In this document: one piece after another, positions 22,746 to 33,984 of the stretch | Layout of the letters: each line of letters begins with the position of its first letter | Numbering within the stretch: the stretch's first letter is position 1 | Assembly: GCA_012934845.2 (NCBI GenBank) | Contig: WNNJ02000013.1 | Coordinates: forward strand, 1 to 64,000 | DNA from: Pomphorhynchus laevis | Taxonomy: Eukaryota > Acanthocephala > Palaeacanthocephala > Echinorhynchida > Pomphorhynchidae | Reading direction: 5' to 3' | Length of the DNA stretch: 64,000 bases | The notes under the pieces: generated by a model | Told to the model about the DNA's origin: nothing | Databases searched by the model: none | What the model saw: the letters and a program-made list of their open reading frames with translations, nothing else | Made by a program: the position numbers and the translations under genes

Positions 22746-23925
22746 GTTAACGAAAGAGGAAACAATCAATCGATCGACCCCACTTTTCCTTATAGTTATC
22801 GCTCCATTTCACTACTCCCTAAACTTTCTAAGCTCTTAGAACGACTCATCTTAAAATAGACAAACGTTTTTCTCTCTTCATCCAATCTGAATCCTCCTTT
22901 ACAATCCGCGTTTTGTTCTAATCACTCCACAGAAATCGCCTTGATGAAGAGAGAGAGTTTACAACAACCTACTCACTTCTCGTAAAAATGCTCTATATAG
23001 TGTTCTCATATTCCTCGACCTCTGCTCCGCCTTCGACATCGTCGATGACTCCATACACCATTCTTACCTTCGCTATGATTATGGCTCTTCTTCCTCAACC
23101 GTAGCATGGTTTGTCTCATATCTATCCGACCGTTCCTTTCGCGTATGTTCTAATTCATCATCCTTCCCTCCCATCCCTATTTTCTGCTGGGTTCAGAAGG
23201 TTCACACTTTGGTCCTCTGATTTTCTCTCTTCTACTTGGTGATCTTTATCTGTTTATCAAACCATTTCCTTTAAGTCATGCAATACGCCGATAACATCAT
23301 CATCTATGCTCATGCACCCGCACATCGCATACACGATATCGACATTTCTGGACTTCCGTTCTTGTATGTCTCTTCTTTCATCGCTTCTTTTCCCTAAAAT
23401 CGATTACTGCCTTAGCCTTTTCGCCAATTCGCCAAAATCTATCATCCTACCCCTACAACGAATAATCAACTCCGCCGTTCGAGTGCTCTTTCGTCTCCGT
23501 CGCTTTGACCACATATCCACATATCTTGCCCAACTCTCCTGGCCCACCATCCACATCTGCATCAAACTCCGCCTTCTTCTTGTAACTTTTCGTCTTATCG
23601 CTGTCGGCTCCACATCGTTCATCAACCTTCCTTTCTTAGACGACACTCGCCCCACCTCGCTATCGCTGCGTTCCCGTAATTCCCTCTTACTCCACGTTCC
23701 CAATTACTCCAATAACTATGGTCTCTGATCCTTCCTCGTCGCCGCCTCACTCGCCTAGAATCAACTCCCTCTCGACGTCCGCCACTCTACCTTCTTTATC
23801 ACATTCAAACACCTCCTCTGTTCACACCTTATCGACACATGATTTACATTTTGTTTTGTTTTGTTGTGGTCATGTAAGCGTGCGCTGGCACGCATTTGCC
23901 ACGTTAAAAAATAATTTTTTTAACG
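22746..23925 (+). mobile_element. Family A LINE, RT to 3' end with an internal deletion
   Basis: Reads RT blocks (LCSAFDIVDDS; MQYADNIIIYAHAP) with several frame breaks, then jumps to the C-terminal block FPKIDYCLSLFANSPKS at about 23390. This skips the part after YADD found in other copies. The 3' tail CATGTAAGCGTGCGCTGGC lies at 23871-23889, with AACGTTAAA-type sequence after it. The best open piece is 23306-23728. Confidence 0.8.
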
Positions 23926-23934
23926 ATATATGAG

Positions 23935-24650
23935 CCAAAGTGGAAAGCATAATACCGACGCAGCCTCTTGTAATACGATCGATGGTATATTATCAGGGCC
24001 GGGAATGGACAAATGTTTTGATTTTCTAAGCTCATGGAAATCATTCAGAACAGAAAATTCGACGCTGGATAAAATAAGAATATAATCTAAAGTGAAAGTG
24101 AATGATCGCACGTAACTATAATAACCGTATATTCGAGAAGTCAGTAAGATTTGCAAATTCATCTGCAATTTAGTTTGCATTATTGATAGAATTTCCCTCT
24201 GAGTTTATTAAGCTAATCGAATCACATTGATAATTTTTCTGACCACGAATAAAACTAAACACAGTTCGAACATTTTGATTAAAATATACACATGTTAGTA
24301 ACATAGGTCTGACTTTTACTACGTTTTAGCAAAGTGGCTCTATTTCTAATAATCTTGTAAGATAAGATATAATACCTTGTTTGAAATCCCGGAAGGTGCG
24401 ATTTCAAACTGTTTTACTAGCAAATACTCGTATTTGCTTAAAACGCGCAACCCGTCAAATGTATTTTTCGAGACAATTATTTTTTTACTCGATTATATCG
24501 AGATGAGCATAATAGAAAAATCTTAAATAATTGGATTCGTGTCAGACAACTTGTTTCCTTAACCTGTATACTAGTATATGCTTGAACAGAACAAACATCG
24601 GAAGCTTGCAAATTGTAAAAATTAAAATAAATACTCTTATCTATAATTTT
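23935..24650 (-). mobile_element. Other LINE fragment: EN-RT linker and start of RT
   Basis: The minus strand reads VEFSVLNDFHELRKSKHLSI followed by PGPDNIPSIVLQEAASVL, the usual start of a LINE RT, and upstream of it a linker with FSFIRGQK. It belongs to a family other than A (Jockey/CR1-like by the GPDNIP block). It is truncated at both ends, and the leftward boundary meets the 3' tail of the 22746 copy. Confidence 0.6.
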
Positions 24651-24689
24651 ATTTTACCAAAATGAAACTTTTCCGTATTTTAAGAAAAC

Positions 24690-26605
24690 ATATTTTATTT
24701 CCTTACGCCGTTCACATCTCATTCTTATACGTACTAAACGTACTCTCTTTTGGCGAAATCAACTCGAGTCATCTTCCAACTCGAAATCTCATTGGAAAAT
24801 CTTAAACTCAATTCTTTCACGATCATCTACCCCTTGTAATATAAATCCTGATGAATTTTCTTCTTATCTACAAACTAAGCTATCTAATTTACTTTCCCTA
24901 CTACCCATAGCCCCCTTGTACCCACTCTTATCTTTAAATACTTCCCTCCCAGAACTATTCCACCTTCTTCCCGTTTCGTCTGATGAAGTTTCTTCGGTTC
25001 TGCTGTCATTACCTAATAAAACCTCTCCTTCTGACCCAATTCCCACTCACTTACTTAAAAATATCTGCACTTTTATCTTACCCTTCCTAACCACATTGTT
25101 CAACTCGTCCATCCGTAGCTGTACATTTCCTTCCATCTGGAAATGCGCCACTGTTCGTCCTATCATCAAAAAGCAATCTCTCGACTCTTCACTACCATCT
25201 TCGTACCGTCCAATCTCACTTCTCCCAACCCTCTCTAAACTCCTTGAGCGTCTCGTTCTTAAGCAAGTTAATACATATCTCTATTCCTCTAACTTATTTC
25301 CTCCCTTCCAAGCCGCTTTTCGCTCTAATTACTCTACCGAAATTGCATGTCTTAAAGTTTATAACGACTTACTCATATCGCGCGATCATAAATTATGTAG
25401 TGTCATAGTTTCTCTTGATCTATCGTCTGCTTTTGACATCGTCGATCACTCGATTCTTCTCCATCGCCTTCGTCATGATTATGGCTTCTCTTTACCCACT
25501 GTATCATGGTTTTCTTCATATCTATCAAACCGTACATTTCGCGTATATTCTAACTCTTCTCTCTCCCATCCTTCGTCCATTCCGTCCGGTGTTCCGCAAG
25601 GCTCCGTATTAGGCCCTATACTTTTCTCTCTTCTTCTTGGTGATTTGTCTTCGATTTCTCATAAATTTAACTTCCATGTTATGCAATATGCTGATGACAT
25701 TCTCATCTATGCTCATGCACCTGTTTATCGTATTCGCGATCTTAGTGTTTCTGCTTCCGACTGTCTTGTCTCAATTTCCAATCATCTTTCTTCCCTTCGC
25801 CTTTCTCTGAATCCTGATAAATCCAAAATTATGTGGATCCTACCTCGACGCCTCGGCTTCGAACCTCCCTCCGTATCATTAAATTCTAAAATTCTTCCTA
25901 TCGTTGATAATCTCGTTTTCCTAGGCTTCCATTTTGACAACCGACTTTCACTTAAACCTTTCGTTAGAGATAAAGTACGCTCATCTACCTTGATACTCCG
26001 CAACCTCCGTCAAGTTCGTAGATTGATCGATTTCCCTTCTTGTATGACTCTCATATCATCTCTCCTTTTTTCTAGACTCGATTATTGTCTTAGTCTATTT
26101 TCCAACTCACCTAAATCCACTCTTCTTCCCCTACAACGCATCGTCAACGCAGCTGTCCGAATTCTCCTCCGTCTTCGTCGTTTTGATCACACATCCTACC
26201 ATCTTGCTTCTCTCGATTTGCCTACAATTTATTGTCGTGTTCAAATTCGTCTTCTTATCGTTGCTTTCCGCCTTGTAACTTTTCATACCCCTTCATTTCT
26301 CAACCTTCCTTTTCTTGATAATTCTCGTCCTGTTTACTGCTCCTTGCGTTCCTGTAATTCCCTTCTTTTACATGTCCCAAACTACTCTACCTCCTTTGGA
26401 CTCCGCTCCTTCCTGGTGGCTGCTCCTCTATCGTGGAATCATCTGCCCATTCATATACGCCAATCAACTTCCCTGCAGTGCTTCAAACGACAAATCCGAT
26501 CCCATCTGAACAATTTAACTGCTTGACTTTCTCATTTTTGTTTGTGGACTTGTAAGCGTACAGCTTGTACGCATTTGCCACATTAAATAAATTTGTATTA
26601 TTATT
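24690..26605 (+). mobile_element. Family A LINE, best-preserved copy, 5' truncated
   Basis: The similarity to other family A copies begins near 24690 in the EN-RT linker (GGCGAAATCAACTCGAGTC also occurs in the minus-strand copies near 30710 and 35870). It runs through an uninterrupted RT and C-terminal frame to the 3' tail (GTAAGCGTACAGCTTGTACG at 26553-26572) and ATTAAATAAA. This is the youngest-looking family A insertion in the window. It lacks EN and ORF1. Confidence 0.88.
24916..26526 (+). CDS. Family A LINE ORF2 fragment: RT plus C-terminal domain, 536 codons
   Basis: One open frame covers RT blocks: DEVSSVLLSLPNKTSPSD, SYRPISLLPTLSKLLERLV, QAAFRSNYSTEIACLK, SLDLSSAFDIVDHS (first catalytic Asp near residue 167), GVPQGSVLGPILFS, QYADDILIYAHAP (catalytic DD near residue 260) and LNPDKSKIMW. 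A C-terminal region typical of CR1/L2 elements follows: SRLDYCLSLFSN, LQRIVNAAVRILLRLRRFD, and a terminal TSLQCFKRQIRSHL. The first ATG is not the natural start: the frame is a 5'-truncated ORF2, and full elements also encode an EN. Key RT residues are present and no stop interrupts the frame, so the insertion is recent relative to its neighbours. Without a promoter or EN it is probably dead. Confidence 0.88.
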   Translation: MYPLLSLNTSLPELFHLLPVSSDEVSSVLLSLPNKTSPSDPIPTHLLKNICTFILPFLTTLFNSSIRSCTFPSIWKCATVRPIIKKQSLDSSLPSSYRPISLLPTLSKLLERLVLKQVNTYLYSSNLFPPFQAAFRSNYSTEIACLKVYNDLLISRDHKLCSVIVSLDLSSAFDIVDHSILLHRLRHDYGFSLPTVSWFSSYLSNRTFRVYSNSSLSHPSSIPSGVPQGSVLGPILFSLLLGDLSSISHKFNFHVMQYADDILIYAHAPVYRIRDLSVSASDCLVSISNHLSSLRLSLNPDKSKIMWILPRRLGFEPPSVSLNSKILPIVDNLVFLGFHFDNRLSLKPFVRDKVRSSTLILRNLRQVRRLIDFPSCMTLISSLLFSRLDYCLSLFSNSPKSTLLPLQRIVNAAVRILLRLRRFDHTSYHLASLDLPTIYCRVQIRLLIVAFRLVTFHTPSFLNLPFLDNSRPVYCSLRSCNSLLLHVPNYSTSFGLRSFLVAAPLSWNHLPIHIRQSTSLQCFKRQIRSHLNNLTA

Positions 26606-27234
26606 CCTTATTTTAAGGAAATTCATGTGATTTCTTTTTTAAAACTTAATTTGTTTCTTTGTGTAACAAAATGAAATTTGTAAGAATTTCATACATTTGA
26701 AAGAATTTTCATTTTTATAAAATGAAAATTCGACAATGTTAAATTATTAAATGTTAAATTGTTAAATGTTAAATTCGACACAAATGCAATTCTCAACGAA
26801 ATAAAGAAGCCGAACGAATTTTCTTAACAAAAAAAATAAATTACTTTAAAATATAAAAAAAAACATTTTAAACAATGGATTCAAATGACTTTTCTGATAT
26901 CAAGGAAACCAAATAAATTTCGATAAAACGAGGAAGCCAAATGAATTTCGTTTTAATAGGAAAACCAAACGAATTTCATAAAACAAGGAAACCAAAGTAA
27001 TTTTAAAAATAAAGAATCCAAATGAATTTACTCGATACAAGGCAACAAAACGAATTCCCTAGACCAATAAAACTGAATTTATTTTAAAAAGAAGAACAAA
27101 CTTCTTTAAAAAAATCAAACGAATTTATTTTAAATATCAAAGCCAAATGAATTTCATTAACACAAAAAAGTCAAGTAAATTTTCTTAGAAAGGAAACGGG
27201 ACGAATTTACTTAACTAGAAAATTTTCATAACTA
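26606..27234. other. No gene; A-rich degenerate repeats
   Basis: The plus strand repeats a loose motif of the form AARGAAACCAAAYGAATTTY many times between about 26800 and 27230, a diverged short tandem repeat. Nothing coding is supported. Confidence 0.6.
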
Positions 27235-28620
27235 GGAAACGCAAGAAGCACGGCATTAAGGTTGATTTGCGTATATGAATGGACATATGATTCTACGAGA
27301 GAGGAGCATCCACAAGGAAGTTGCGGAAGCCGAAGGAGGTAGAGTAGTTTGTGACATGTAATAGAAGGGATTTACGGAAACGTAAAGAACAGAAAAATCA
27401 GGACGAAAATTGTCGAGAAAAGAGAGTTTAATAAATAAAGGGGTATGGAAAGTTACAAGGCGGAAAGCAATGATAAGAAGACGAATTTAAACCCGACAAT
27501 AAATGGTAGGCAAATCGACAGAAGCAAGATTGCAGGATGTATGATCAAAACGACGAAGACGGAAGATAATTCGGACGGCGGCGTTGATGATGCGTTGTAG
27601 AAGAAGAGAAGATTTAGGTGAGTTAGAAAATAGACCAAGCAGAAATCAAGTCTCGAGAAAAGGAGATAAGACAGGAGTCGTACAAGGGAAATCGATCAAT
27701 CAATGAATTTGACGTATTTTATCTCTAAAGAAAGGATTAAGTGAAAGTCGCTTGTCTAAGAGCTTAGATAGAGTAGAGTAGCGAAATGAAGCAGTAGAAA
27801 AAAGAAGGAAGGGGTCGAGCGATTGTTTCTTTAGGAGAGGGCGAACAATTGCGGATTTCCAGTGTAAAAGAAATATGCGACTGCGGATGGACGAGTTAAA
27901 CAATGTTGTGAGAAAAGGGGATATCGATGAGCATATGAATTTAAATATGTAGGTAGGCAGGGAATCGGCAGGTAAACTTTTGCTGGGCAAGGACATGATA
28001 ACAGATGAGACCTCAGAAGGTAAGACAAAGAGAAGATGAAAGTGTTCAGGAAGGATGATTTTATGCTGCCAAAATGAGTTGCATTTGGTACGTAGTAGGT
28101 GGAGATGAGACCGACGATAAGCAAGATAGGTATTACGGAAAGACGGAGTGATCGAGCGGAAATCACGCATGAGAGAGCGGTGATAGCCTCGAAAAGCATA
28201 ACGGAGTCGACGCTTTGAGAGTAGGCATTGGATGTCAAACCAAAGGTCACGGTGCAAGCGACGGTGTGGGTAAGGCTTGAAGGCCAAGAGAAGATCGAGA
28301 ATGAATGTGAGTTCAGAGTCGAAGAAAAAGGTGATATCGTAAGGAGATGAATATGTTATTATGGGATAAGATAGATACGATTTGAGTAAGGTAGAGAGTA
28401 GAAGGGAGAGGTCAACATTTCACAAAGAGTGACGCAGGATTGTAGGTGTGTTAGGATGGGTGTTGTTGTGAGTGAGATCAAGGGTGACGGGAAAGTGATC
28501 GGATAGGCCAAGATCGAAAATAGACAGTGAGGTGTAGGCAGCAAAATGATCGGGGACATCAATGATGTCATGTGCCCCACCAAGAATATGTGTGGGGGCA
28601 GTGGAGATGGGTTTGTAGTT
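27235..28620 (-). mobile_element. Family A LINE with large internal deletion
   Basis: The minus strand reads the EN end and linker (HRDLWFDIQCLLSKRRLRYA), then RT start (SSISPFLTTLFNSSIRS, LLKKQSLD, TLSKLLDK). It then jumps directly to RLSLNPFFRDKIRQ at 27700-27740, omitting the catalytic RT core. The C-terminal part (27240-27700) follows. The deletion joins two points about 0.9 kb apart in the intact element. Confidence 0.8.
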
Positions 28621-28639
28621 ATAGTTAAAAAAAAGAAGA

Positions 28640-28748
28640 TTTATTTAACGTAGCAAATGCGGGCTAGAGCACGCTCACATGACCACAACAAAACAAAAAT
28701 GTTAATCATGTGTCAAGAAGGTGTGAAGGGAGGAGGTGTTTGAACGTG
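28640..28748 (-). mobile_element. Family A LINE 3'-end fragment
   Basis: Contains the 3' tail on the minus strand (hairpin region around 28655-28680 reading CATGTGAGCGTGC) and about 60 bp of the final coding part. It is cut where the plus-strand copy at 28745 begins, so two 3'-to-internal junctions meet head to head. Confidence 0.8.
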
Positions 28749-30030
28749 ATAAACCTCCTTTCCAATCCGCTTTCCGCTCTAATCACTCGACAGAAATCGC
28801 ATGCATAAAAGTGTACAACGACTTACTCATTTCTCGAGACAAGGCTCTATATAGTGTTCTCATCTCCCTCGACCTCTCCTCCGCATTCGACATTGTCGAC
28901 CACTCCGTCCTCCTTTCTCGCCTTCGTTATGATTACGGCTTTTCTTCCTCCTCCGTATCATGGTTCGCCTCATATCTATCCGACCGTTCCTTTCGCGATG
29001 TTCTGATTCATCATCCTCCCCAATATCCCTATTTTTTGCGGGGTCCTACAAGGTTCAGTCCTAGGTCCACTGCTTTTCTCTCTTCTGCTTGGCGATCTAT
29101 CTTCGTTTATCAAACCTTACTCCTTTAAGGTCATGCAATATGCCGATGACATTCTAATCTATGCTCATGCACCCGCACATCGCATACACGATATCGGCAT
29201 TTCTGCCTCCAACTGTCTTTCTTCTATCTACAAACGTCTCTCCAATCTCCATCTCGTTCTAAACGCCGAAAAGTCCAAAATAATGTGGATCCTTCCCCGT
29301 AAACCAAGCATATCTCCTCCCATTGTATCTTTTGCCTCATCGATCATCCCTATAGTCCACAATATCACTTTCTTAGGCTTCCATTTCGATGATCACCTTT
29401 CCCTTAAACTCCTTCGTCAGTGACAATGCCCGCTCGTCTAACTTGAATTCTCCGTGGCATCTGCCGTATTCACCAGCTTATCAACTTCCGTTCCTGTATG
29501 TATCTCTTTCATTGCTCATCTTCCCGTAAATTAATTACTGCCTCAGCCTATTCGCCATTTCTCCAAAATCCATCATCCTACAGCTACAGCGCATCATAAA
29601 CTCCGCTGTTCAAGTGCTCCTACTTCTCAGTCGCCTTGACCACACATCCTCATATATTGCCCAACTCTCCTGCCACACCATCCACATCCACACACAACTC
29701 CGCCGTCTTCTCGTAACTTTTCGTCTTATCGCTGTCGGCTCTCCATAGTTCATCAACCTCCCAATCTTAGACGACATTCGATCCACCTCTCTATCACTGC
29801 GTTCCCGTAATTCCCTTTTAATCCACGTTCCCAATTACTCCGACAGCCACGGTCTCCGATCTTCCCTCGTTGCCGTCCCACTCTTCTGGAATCAACTTCC
29901 TCTCGACGTCCGCCGCGCTCCCTCCTTTATCACATTCAAACACCTCCTCCGTTCACACCTTCTCGACACCTAATTCACAGTCTTGTTTTGTAGTGGTCAT
30001 GTAAGCGTGCGCCGGGACCCATTTGCCAAA
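28745..30030 (+). mobile_element. Family A LINE, RT to 3' tail
   Basis: Starts at PPFQSAFRSNHSTEIACIK in the RT and runs through ISLDLSSAFDIVDHSVLLSR, GPTRFSPR (a frameshifted PQGSVLGP block), MQYADDILIYAHAPAHR (29133 onward) and a decayed C-terminus to the tail at 29999-30030. The tail hairpin is damaged here (GCCGGGACCC). Frame breaks near 29030, 29125 and 29415 make it non-functional. Open pieces are 28736-29128 and 29133-29423. Confidence 0.85.
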
Positions 30031-30880
30031 GAGAAGCCATAATCATGACGAAGACGATGGAGAAGAATCGAGTGATCGACGATGTCAAAAGCAGAGGAGA
30101 TATCACGAGAAACTATGACACTACATAATTTATGATCGCGCGAGATGAGTAAGTCATTATAAACTTTAAGACATGCAATTTCAGTAGAGTGATTAGAGCG
30201 AAAAGCGGCTTGGAAGGGAGGAAACAAGTTAGAGGAAAAGAGATATGTATTAACTTGCTTGAGAACGAGACGCTTAAGGAGTTTAGAGAGGGTTGGGAGA
30301 AGTGAGATTGGACGGTACGAAGATGGTAGTGAGGAGTCGAGAGATTGCTTTTTGTGGAGAGGAGGAACAGTGGCGCATTTCCAGTAGGATGGAAATGTAC
30401 GGCTACGGATGGACGAGTTGAACAATGTGATTAGGAAGGGTGAGATAGAGGAGCAGATATTTTTAAGCAAGTTAGTGGGAATTGGGTCAGGAGAGGTTTT
30501 ATTAGGTAATGACAGCAGAACCGAAGAAACTTCATCAGACGAAACGGGAAGAAGGTGGAATAGTTCTGGGAGTGAAGTATTTAAGGAAAAGAGAGGATAT
30601 AAGGTGTATATGTAAGGACTTATGCTACAAAGGGTAGATGATCATAAAAAAATTGAGTTAAAGATTTTCCAATAATATTTAGAGTTGGAAGACGACTCGA
30701 GTTGATTTCGCCAAAATAGTACGCTAAGTAAGCATAAGAATGAGATGGAAACGGCAGAGAGAAATATAGGAAGCACGAAGATTTTGAATGAGTGAGTTTG
30801 GAGAACGTTTAAAAAAACTATTTAACAAAGCACATGAAAAGTGTGACGGAGTCGACTCTTAGAAAGACTACAGTTGGAAG
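30031..30880 (-). mobile_element. Family A LINE, linker and first half of RT
   Basis: The minus-strand frame 30470-29997 reads MLKNICSSISPFLITLFNSS, KKQSLDSSLPSSYRPISLLP, KVYNDLLISRDHKLCSVIVS and DISSAFDIVDHSILLHRL. It then stops abruptly where it abuts the tail of the plus-strand copy. The Asp of the first catalytic block is kept. Upstream (to 30880) it continues through the EN-RT linker. Confidence 0.82.
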
Positions 30881-30889
30881 TGTACCAAA

Positions 30890-31100
30890 ATATAATATTA
30901 TTTTAGTGCAATATAAGTAGTGTACAAAAATCGTAAGTATTTTTAATTTGAAAATTAATTTCTTTTGTGTGTTCTAAAAATTCTTTTGTAGAATTAATAC
31001 TAAAATAGTGTTTTATACCAGTATTAATTTCGATTACCTTGCAATATTTTTTAAAGTGTGCTTTAATTACTTTAAGTATTTTATTCATATAAACTGTGAG
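30890..31100 (+). repeat. About 200-bp dispersed direct repeat, copy 1
   Basis: It matches 63700-63895 about 32.8 kb away. Shared words include TTCTAAAAATTCTTTTGTAG, TTTTATACCAGTATTAATTT and ACTTTAAGTATTTTATTCAT. No coding content is recognised. The rest of the stretch to 31540 is AT-rich without a supported gene. Confidence 0.85.
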
Positions 31101-31547
31101 TGGTTTACAAAAATAAGAAAATCAAATGAATTTCTTTAAAACATTTTAAATAAAACAAATAAATTCATCTAAAATAAATAAAATCCAATTTACGGAATAG
31201 AATATAATGAAGATCTTATTTGCTTGTTCCCCCAAGTGAAAAATTCTATAATGTGCTCGCATTTATACTTTATATAATTAGAAAATACTATATACTTGTA
31301 AAACAATACTTAGCCGCTTTACCTCATTTGCGCACTAACTCCTTTTTTGTTCTCTTTTTACTCTTTAGCAACCCCCTTTGCCGTCTTAATGTTTCATCGA
31401 AAAATAATATATTTTATATTTTTCAATAATTTTCAATAACAACGTGTTTCTGAGTAGAAAAGGGTATAGCAAATGAAATTAGACAAATTAAAGAGGTTAA
31501 ATAGAATTTAAGAGGTAAAGGGGATAAAATGAAGTTATATTTTCTAA

Positions 31548-31605
31548 ATTAGTTTAATAAAAATTTATTTAACATGACAATTACGTGCCAGCTGCACGCG
31601 TAAAA
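31548..31605 (-). mobile_element. Family A LINE 3'-tail fragment
   Basis: The minus strand reads GCGTGCAGCTGGCACG then GTCATGTTAAATAAA, the family A tail with a paired stem. Little or no coding sequence remains. Confidence 0.6.
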
Positions 31606-31682
31606 GAGGTATAGAAGGATTAAAGTAAGATATGACAAATATTAGGATAATTTTTGAGGGGAAACTGCCGTATCTCTGGTTT

Positions 31683-31890
31683 AAAAAAGTTTATTTAACG
31701 TGGCAAATGCGTGCCAGCGCACGCTTACATGACCACAACAAAACAAAAATGTAAATCATGTGTCGAGAAGGTGTGAACGGAGGAGGTGTTTGAATGTGAT
31801 AAAGGAGGGAGCGCGGCGGACGTCGAGAGGTAGTTGATTCCAGGCGAGTGAGGCGGCGATGAAGAAGGATCAGAGATCATAGTTGTTGGA
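31683..31890 (-). mobile_element. Family A LINE 3'-end fragment
   Basis: The minus strand reads the last coding block and the tail with hairpin GCGTGCGCTGGCACGC at 31710-31725, followed by CATTTGCCACGTTAAATAAA (given in sense). It ends at about 31890, where a plus-strand fragment of another LINE begins. Confidence 0.8.
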
Positions 31891-32225
31891 GTAATTGGTT
31901 TGAGAAACAAATTGGTTATCAACGATAGACAGAGACCATCCCCTGTTGTTGAGGATATCGACCTATGGTCGCAGTTCACGGTTGGATCGGTTGTCTCATC
32001 ATTGTGCAAATGCTTGGAATCGACTACCGTCGGAAATCGTGATGGCCACAGACGTTAAGACATTCAAGACTGCTCTCATAAATTGGACGATTAACCGTGA
32101 GAATAATAAAGATGACCTCTTTTATTGATATTTTTATATTGATTTTGGTGTATATAATGATGATTTCTTGTGATCGAGCGAAACGGCTTTATAGCCAATG
32201 CTTGCTTGTAATAATAGTCTATTAT
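31891..32225 (+). mobile_element. 3' end of another LINE (same 3' family as 61930-63225)
   Basis: The frame ending at 32128 reads SHHCANAWNRLPSEIVMATD then VKTFKTALINWTI, the common C-terminus of CR1/Jockey-like LINEs. The untranslated end has TTGTGATCGAGCGAAACGGC and GTAATAATAGTC. The same order of words (TTGTGATCAGACAAAATGAC, AATAATAATAGTC) follows the LINE at 62542-63012, so the two are relatives. Confidence 0.7.
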
Positions 32226-33984
32226 TATGTTTGTTTTCTAAGCGAGCAAGGAAAAATCTGCGAGTGACTTGCACTTGACTTCATCTACACAAGTCATTAT
32301 CAGTTCTGATGAAAGCAGTTGATATTTAAAATATAATTTTTGGCAGGCAATTAGCATTAAAAATTCATTAAACATTTTATTCACTTGGTCAATCGAGAAA
32401 TAACACAAAATGTACTTACGGGAAGATTAAAGTAATGTTTGAAAAGTTAAATTAAAATAATAAAAATAGAGAACCTAGATAATTATAATATGGATAAACG
32501 TGTGGTTCAAATACATATTCTAATTTCCTTAGAATTGAAGCTTGGTGTAGTATATGATTATATTTCTGAAGTTATTCTTCGAAATCAATCACAAACTGGC
32601 AAGATAGACAACTTCTTTAAGATGTGGTTAAATGACGACTTTAAGATATAGTCATCATTTCTAAAAACCTGTCAACTTACGGTAGAATTCATTAGATAAG
32701 GTTTTTGACGTTATTATAATAAATCAACTCACTACATGGTAAGTCATCTTAAATTGTGATTATGTTTCTCCAAAGTTCCACTAATTATTTAAGGCAAATA
32801 TATTTCAGCTCAAAAATAAGCTTATCGACATTAAAATATCGATCGGCTTAAAACCGAATCATTTAACCAAGCAAAATACATATCCATTTATTCTTGTGGC
32901 GCAACAATTAAACTCAACACAATTATCGCTATAATCGATCATCTTAAAATTTTTGGAGATAAAAGTCGAACCCCGAACTTGAATAACGAGAAATAAAATC
33001 TAAAAATTCAGCCTAATTCCAAAACAATACCCAAGGTTAAATGTAATTTTGTCTACAAAGCCGAATATATTTAGTAATCGCTACCAGCAATTGCTCTAGA
33101 TCGTGATTGTCACTCCAAACTGAAACTGTCTTGGTTAAAATTACGAAAATAATTTGAAAATACTTTACTTTAAAAGTGTTCAACAACGGATTAAACGTTG
33201 CGCATTGACACAGACTCAGAAGTTGAAAACAAAAGATGAAATAACCTAGAGCGAAATTCTATTGTTCTTGAGGACACAGTGTGCTCAATAGGGGTGTGAG
33301 GTACACATTAATACAAAAATCTACATCTTAATGTGATGTCGTTACTAACAAATTACGGAAGAACATTCGTCGCGCAAAAGGTAGGAAGAAAAGTATTGCG
33401 TTGAGCAATAAAGATACACACCAGGTTTTCTTGAATTAGGAATTATTCATATTTGTTAGTTTAAAAGCGATAAATTCTAAATTTGCAAATTAAGATTGAA
33501 ATAATGAAGATTAATAAAGGTATAACCAATATTTTAAAATATAGACTTTGAAAATACGGTGTTAATGTACGCAAATGGCAAAATATTAAAATCTAAAAGA
33601 ATTTGTGCATTTAATTCGTGCTTATTGAAACTGAAGGAATATCTGAATCAGCTATTGTTGACAGATAAATCCATCACTAAAGATGAAAAGGAGGCAGTTT
33701 GAATCAAATAACAATTTTTGTAAAAAATTAAAATTATCAAATTATGTAATAAATTTTGTTAAGAAACTATTTAAAAGGATTATAATTAAGTTTCTTAATT
33801 ATAATAAAGTGTTCCAAGTTGAGGATCACATTCTACTGATTAAGAAACACAAGGAATAATATCGGAAGAGACTAAAATTATTACTTATTGAAAAAACGTT
33901 TAGGAAGAGACTATAAAATTATATCTGACTGAAAAACGTACTGACTGAAAAAGAAAACCCGCTTACATACACCACTAATATATG
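32226..33984. other. No gene or element recognised
   Basis: About 1.75 kb of AT-rich single-copy-looking DNA. I saw no coding region, RNA gene or clear repeat in it. Confidence 0.5.

Noticed and set aside
24864-25046. Antisense frames over the LINE RTs (also 23404-23703, 25782-26003, 29610-29834, 56818-57501)
   Set aside because: They mirror real plus-strand LINE frames and have no recognisable domain of their own.
28640-30030. Twin priming for the inverted family A pair
   Set aside because: The inverted piece is the 3' end of an element, whereas twin priming inverts the 5' part.
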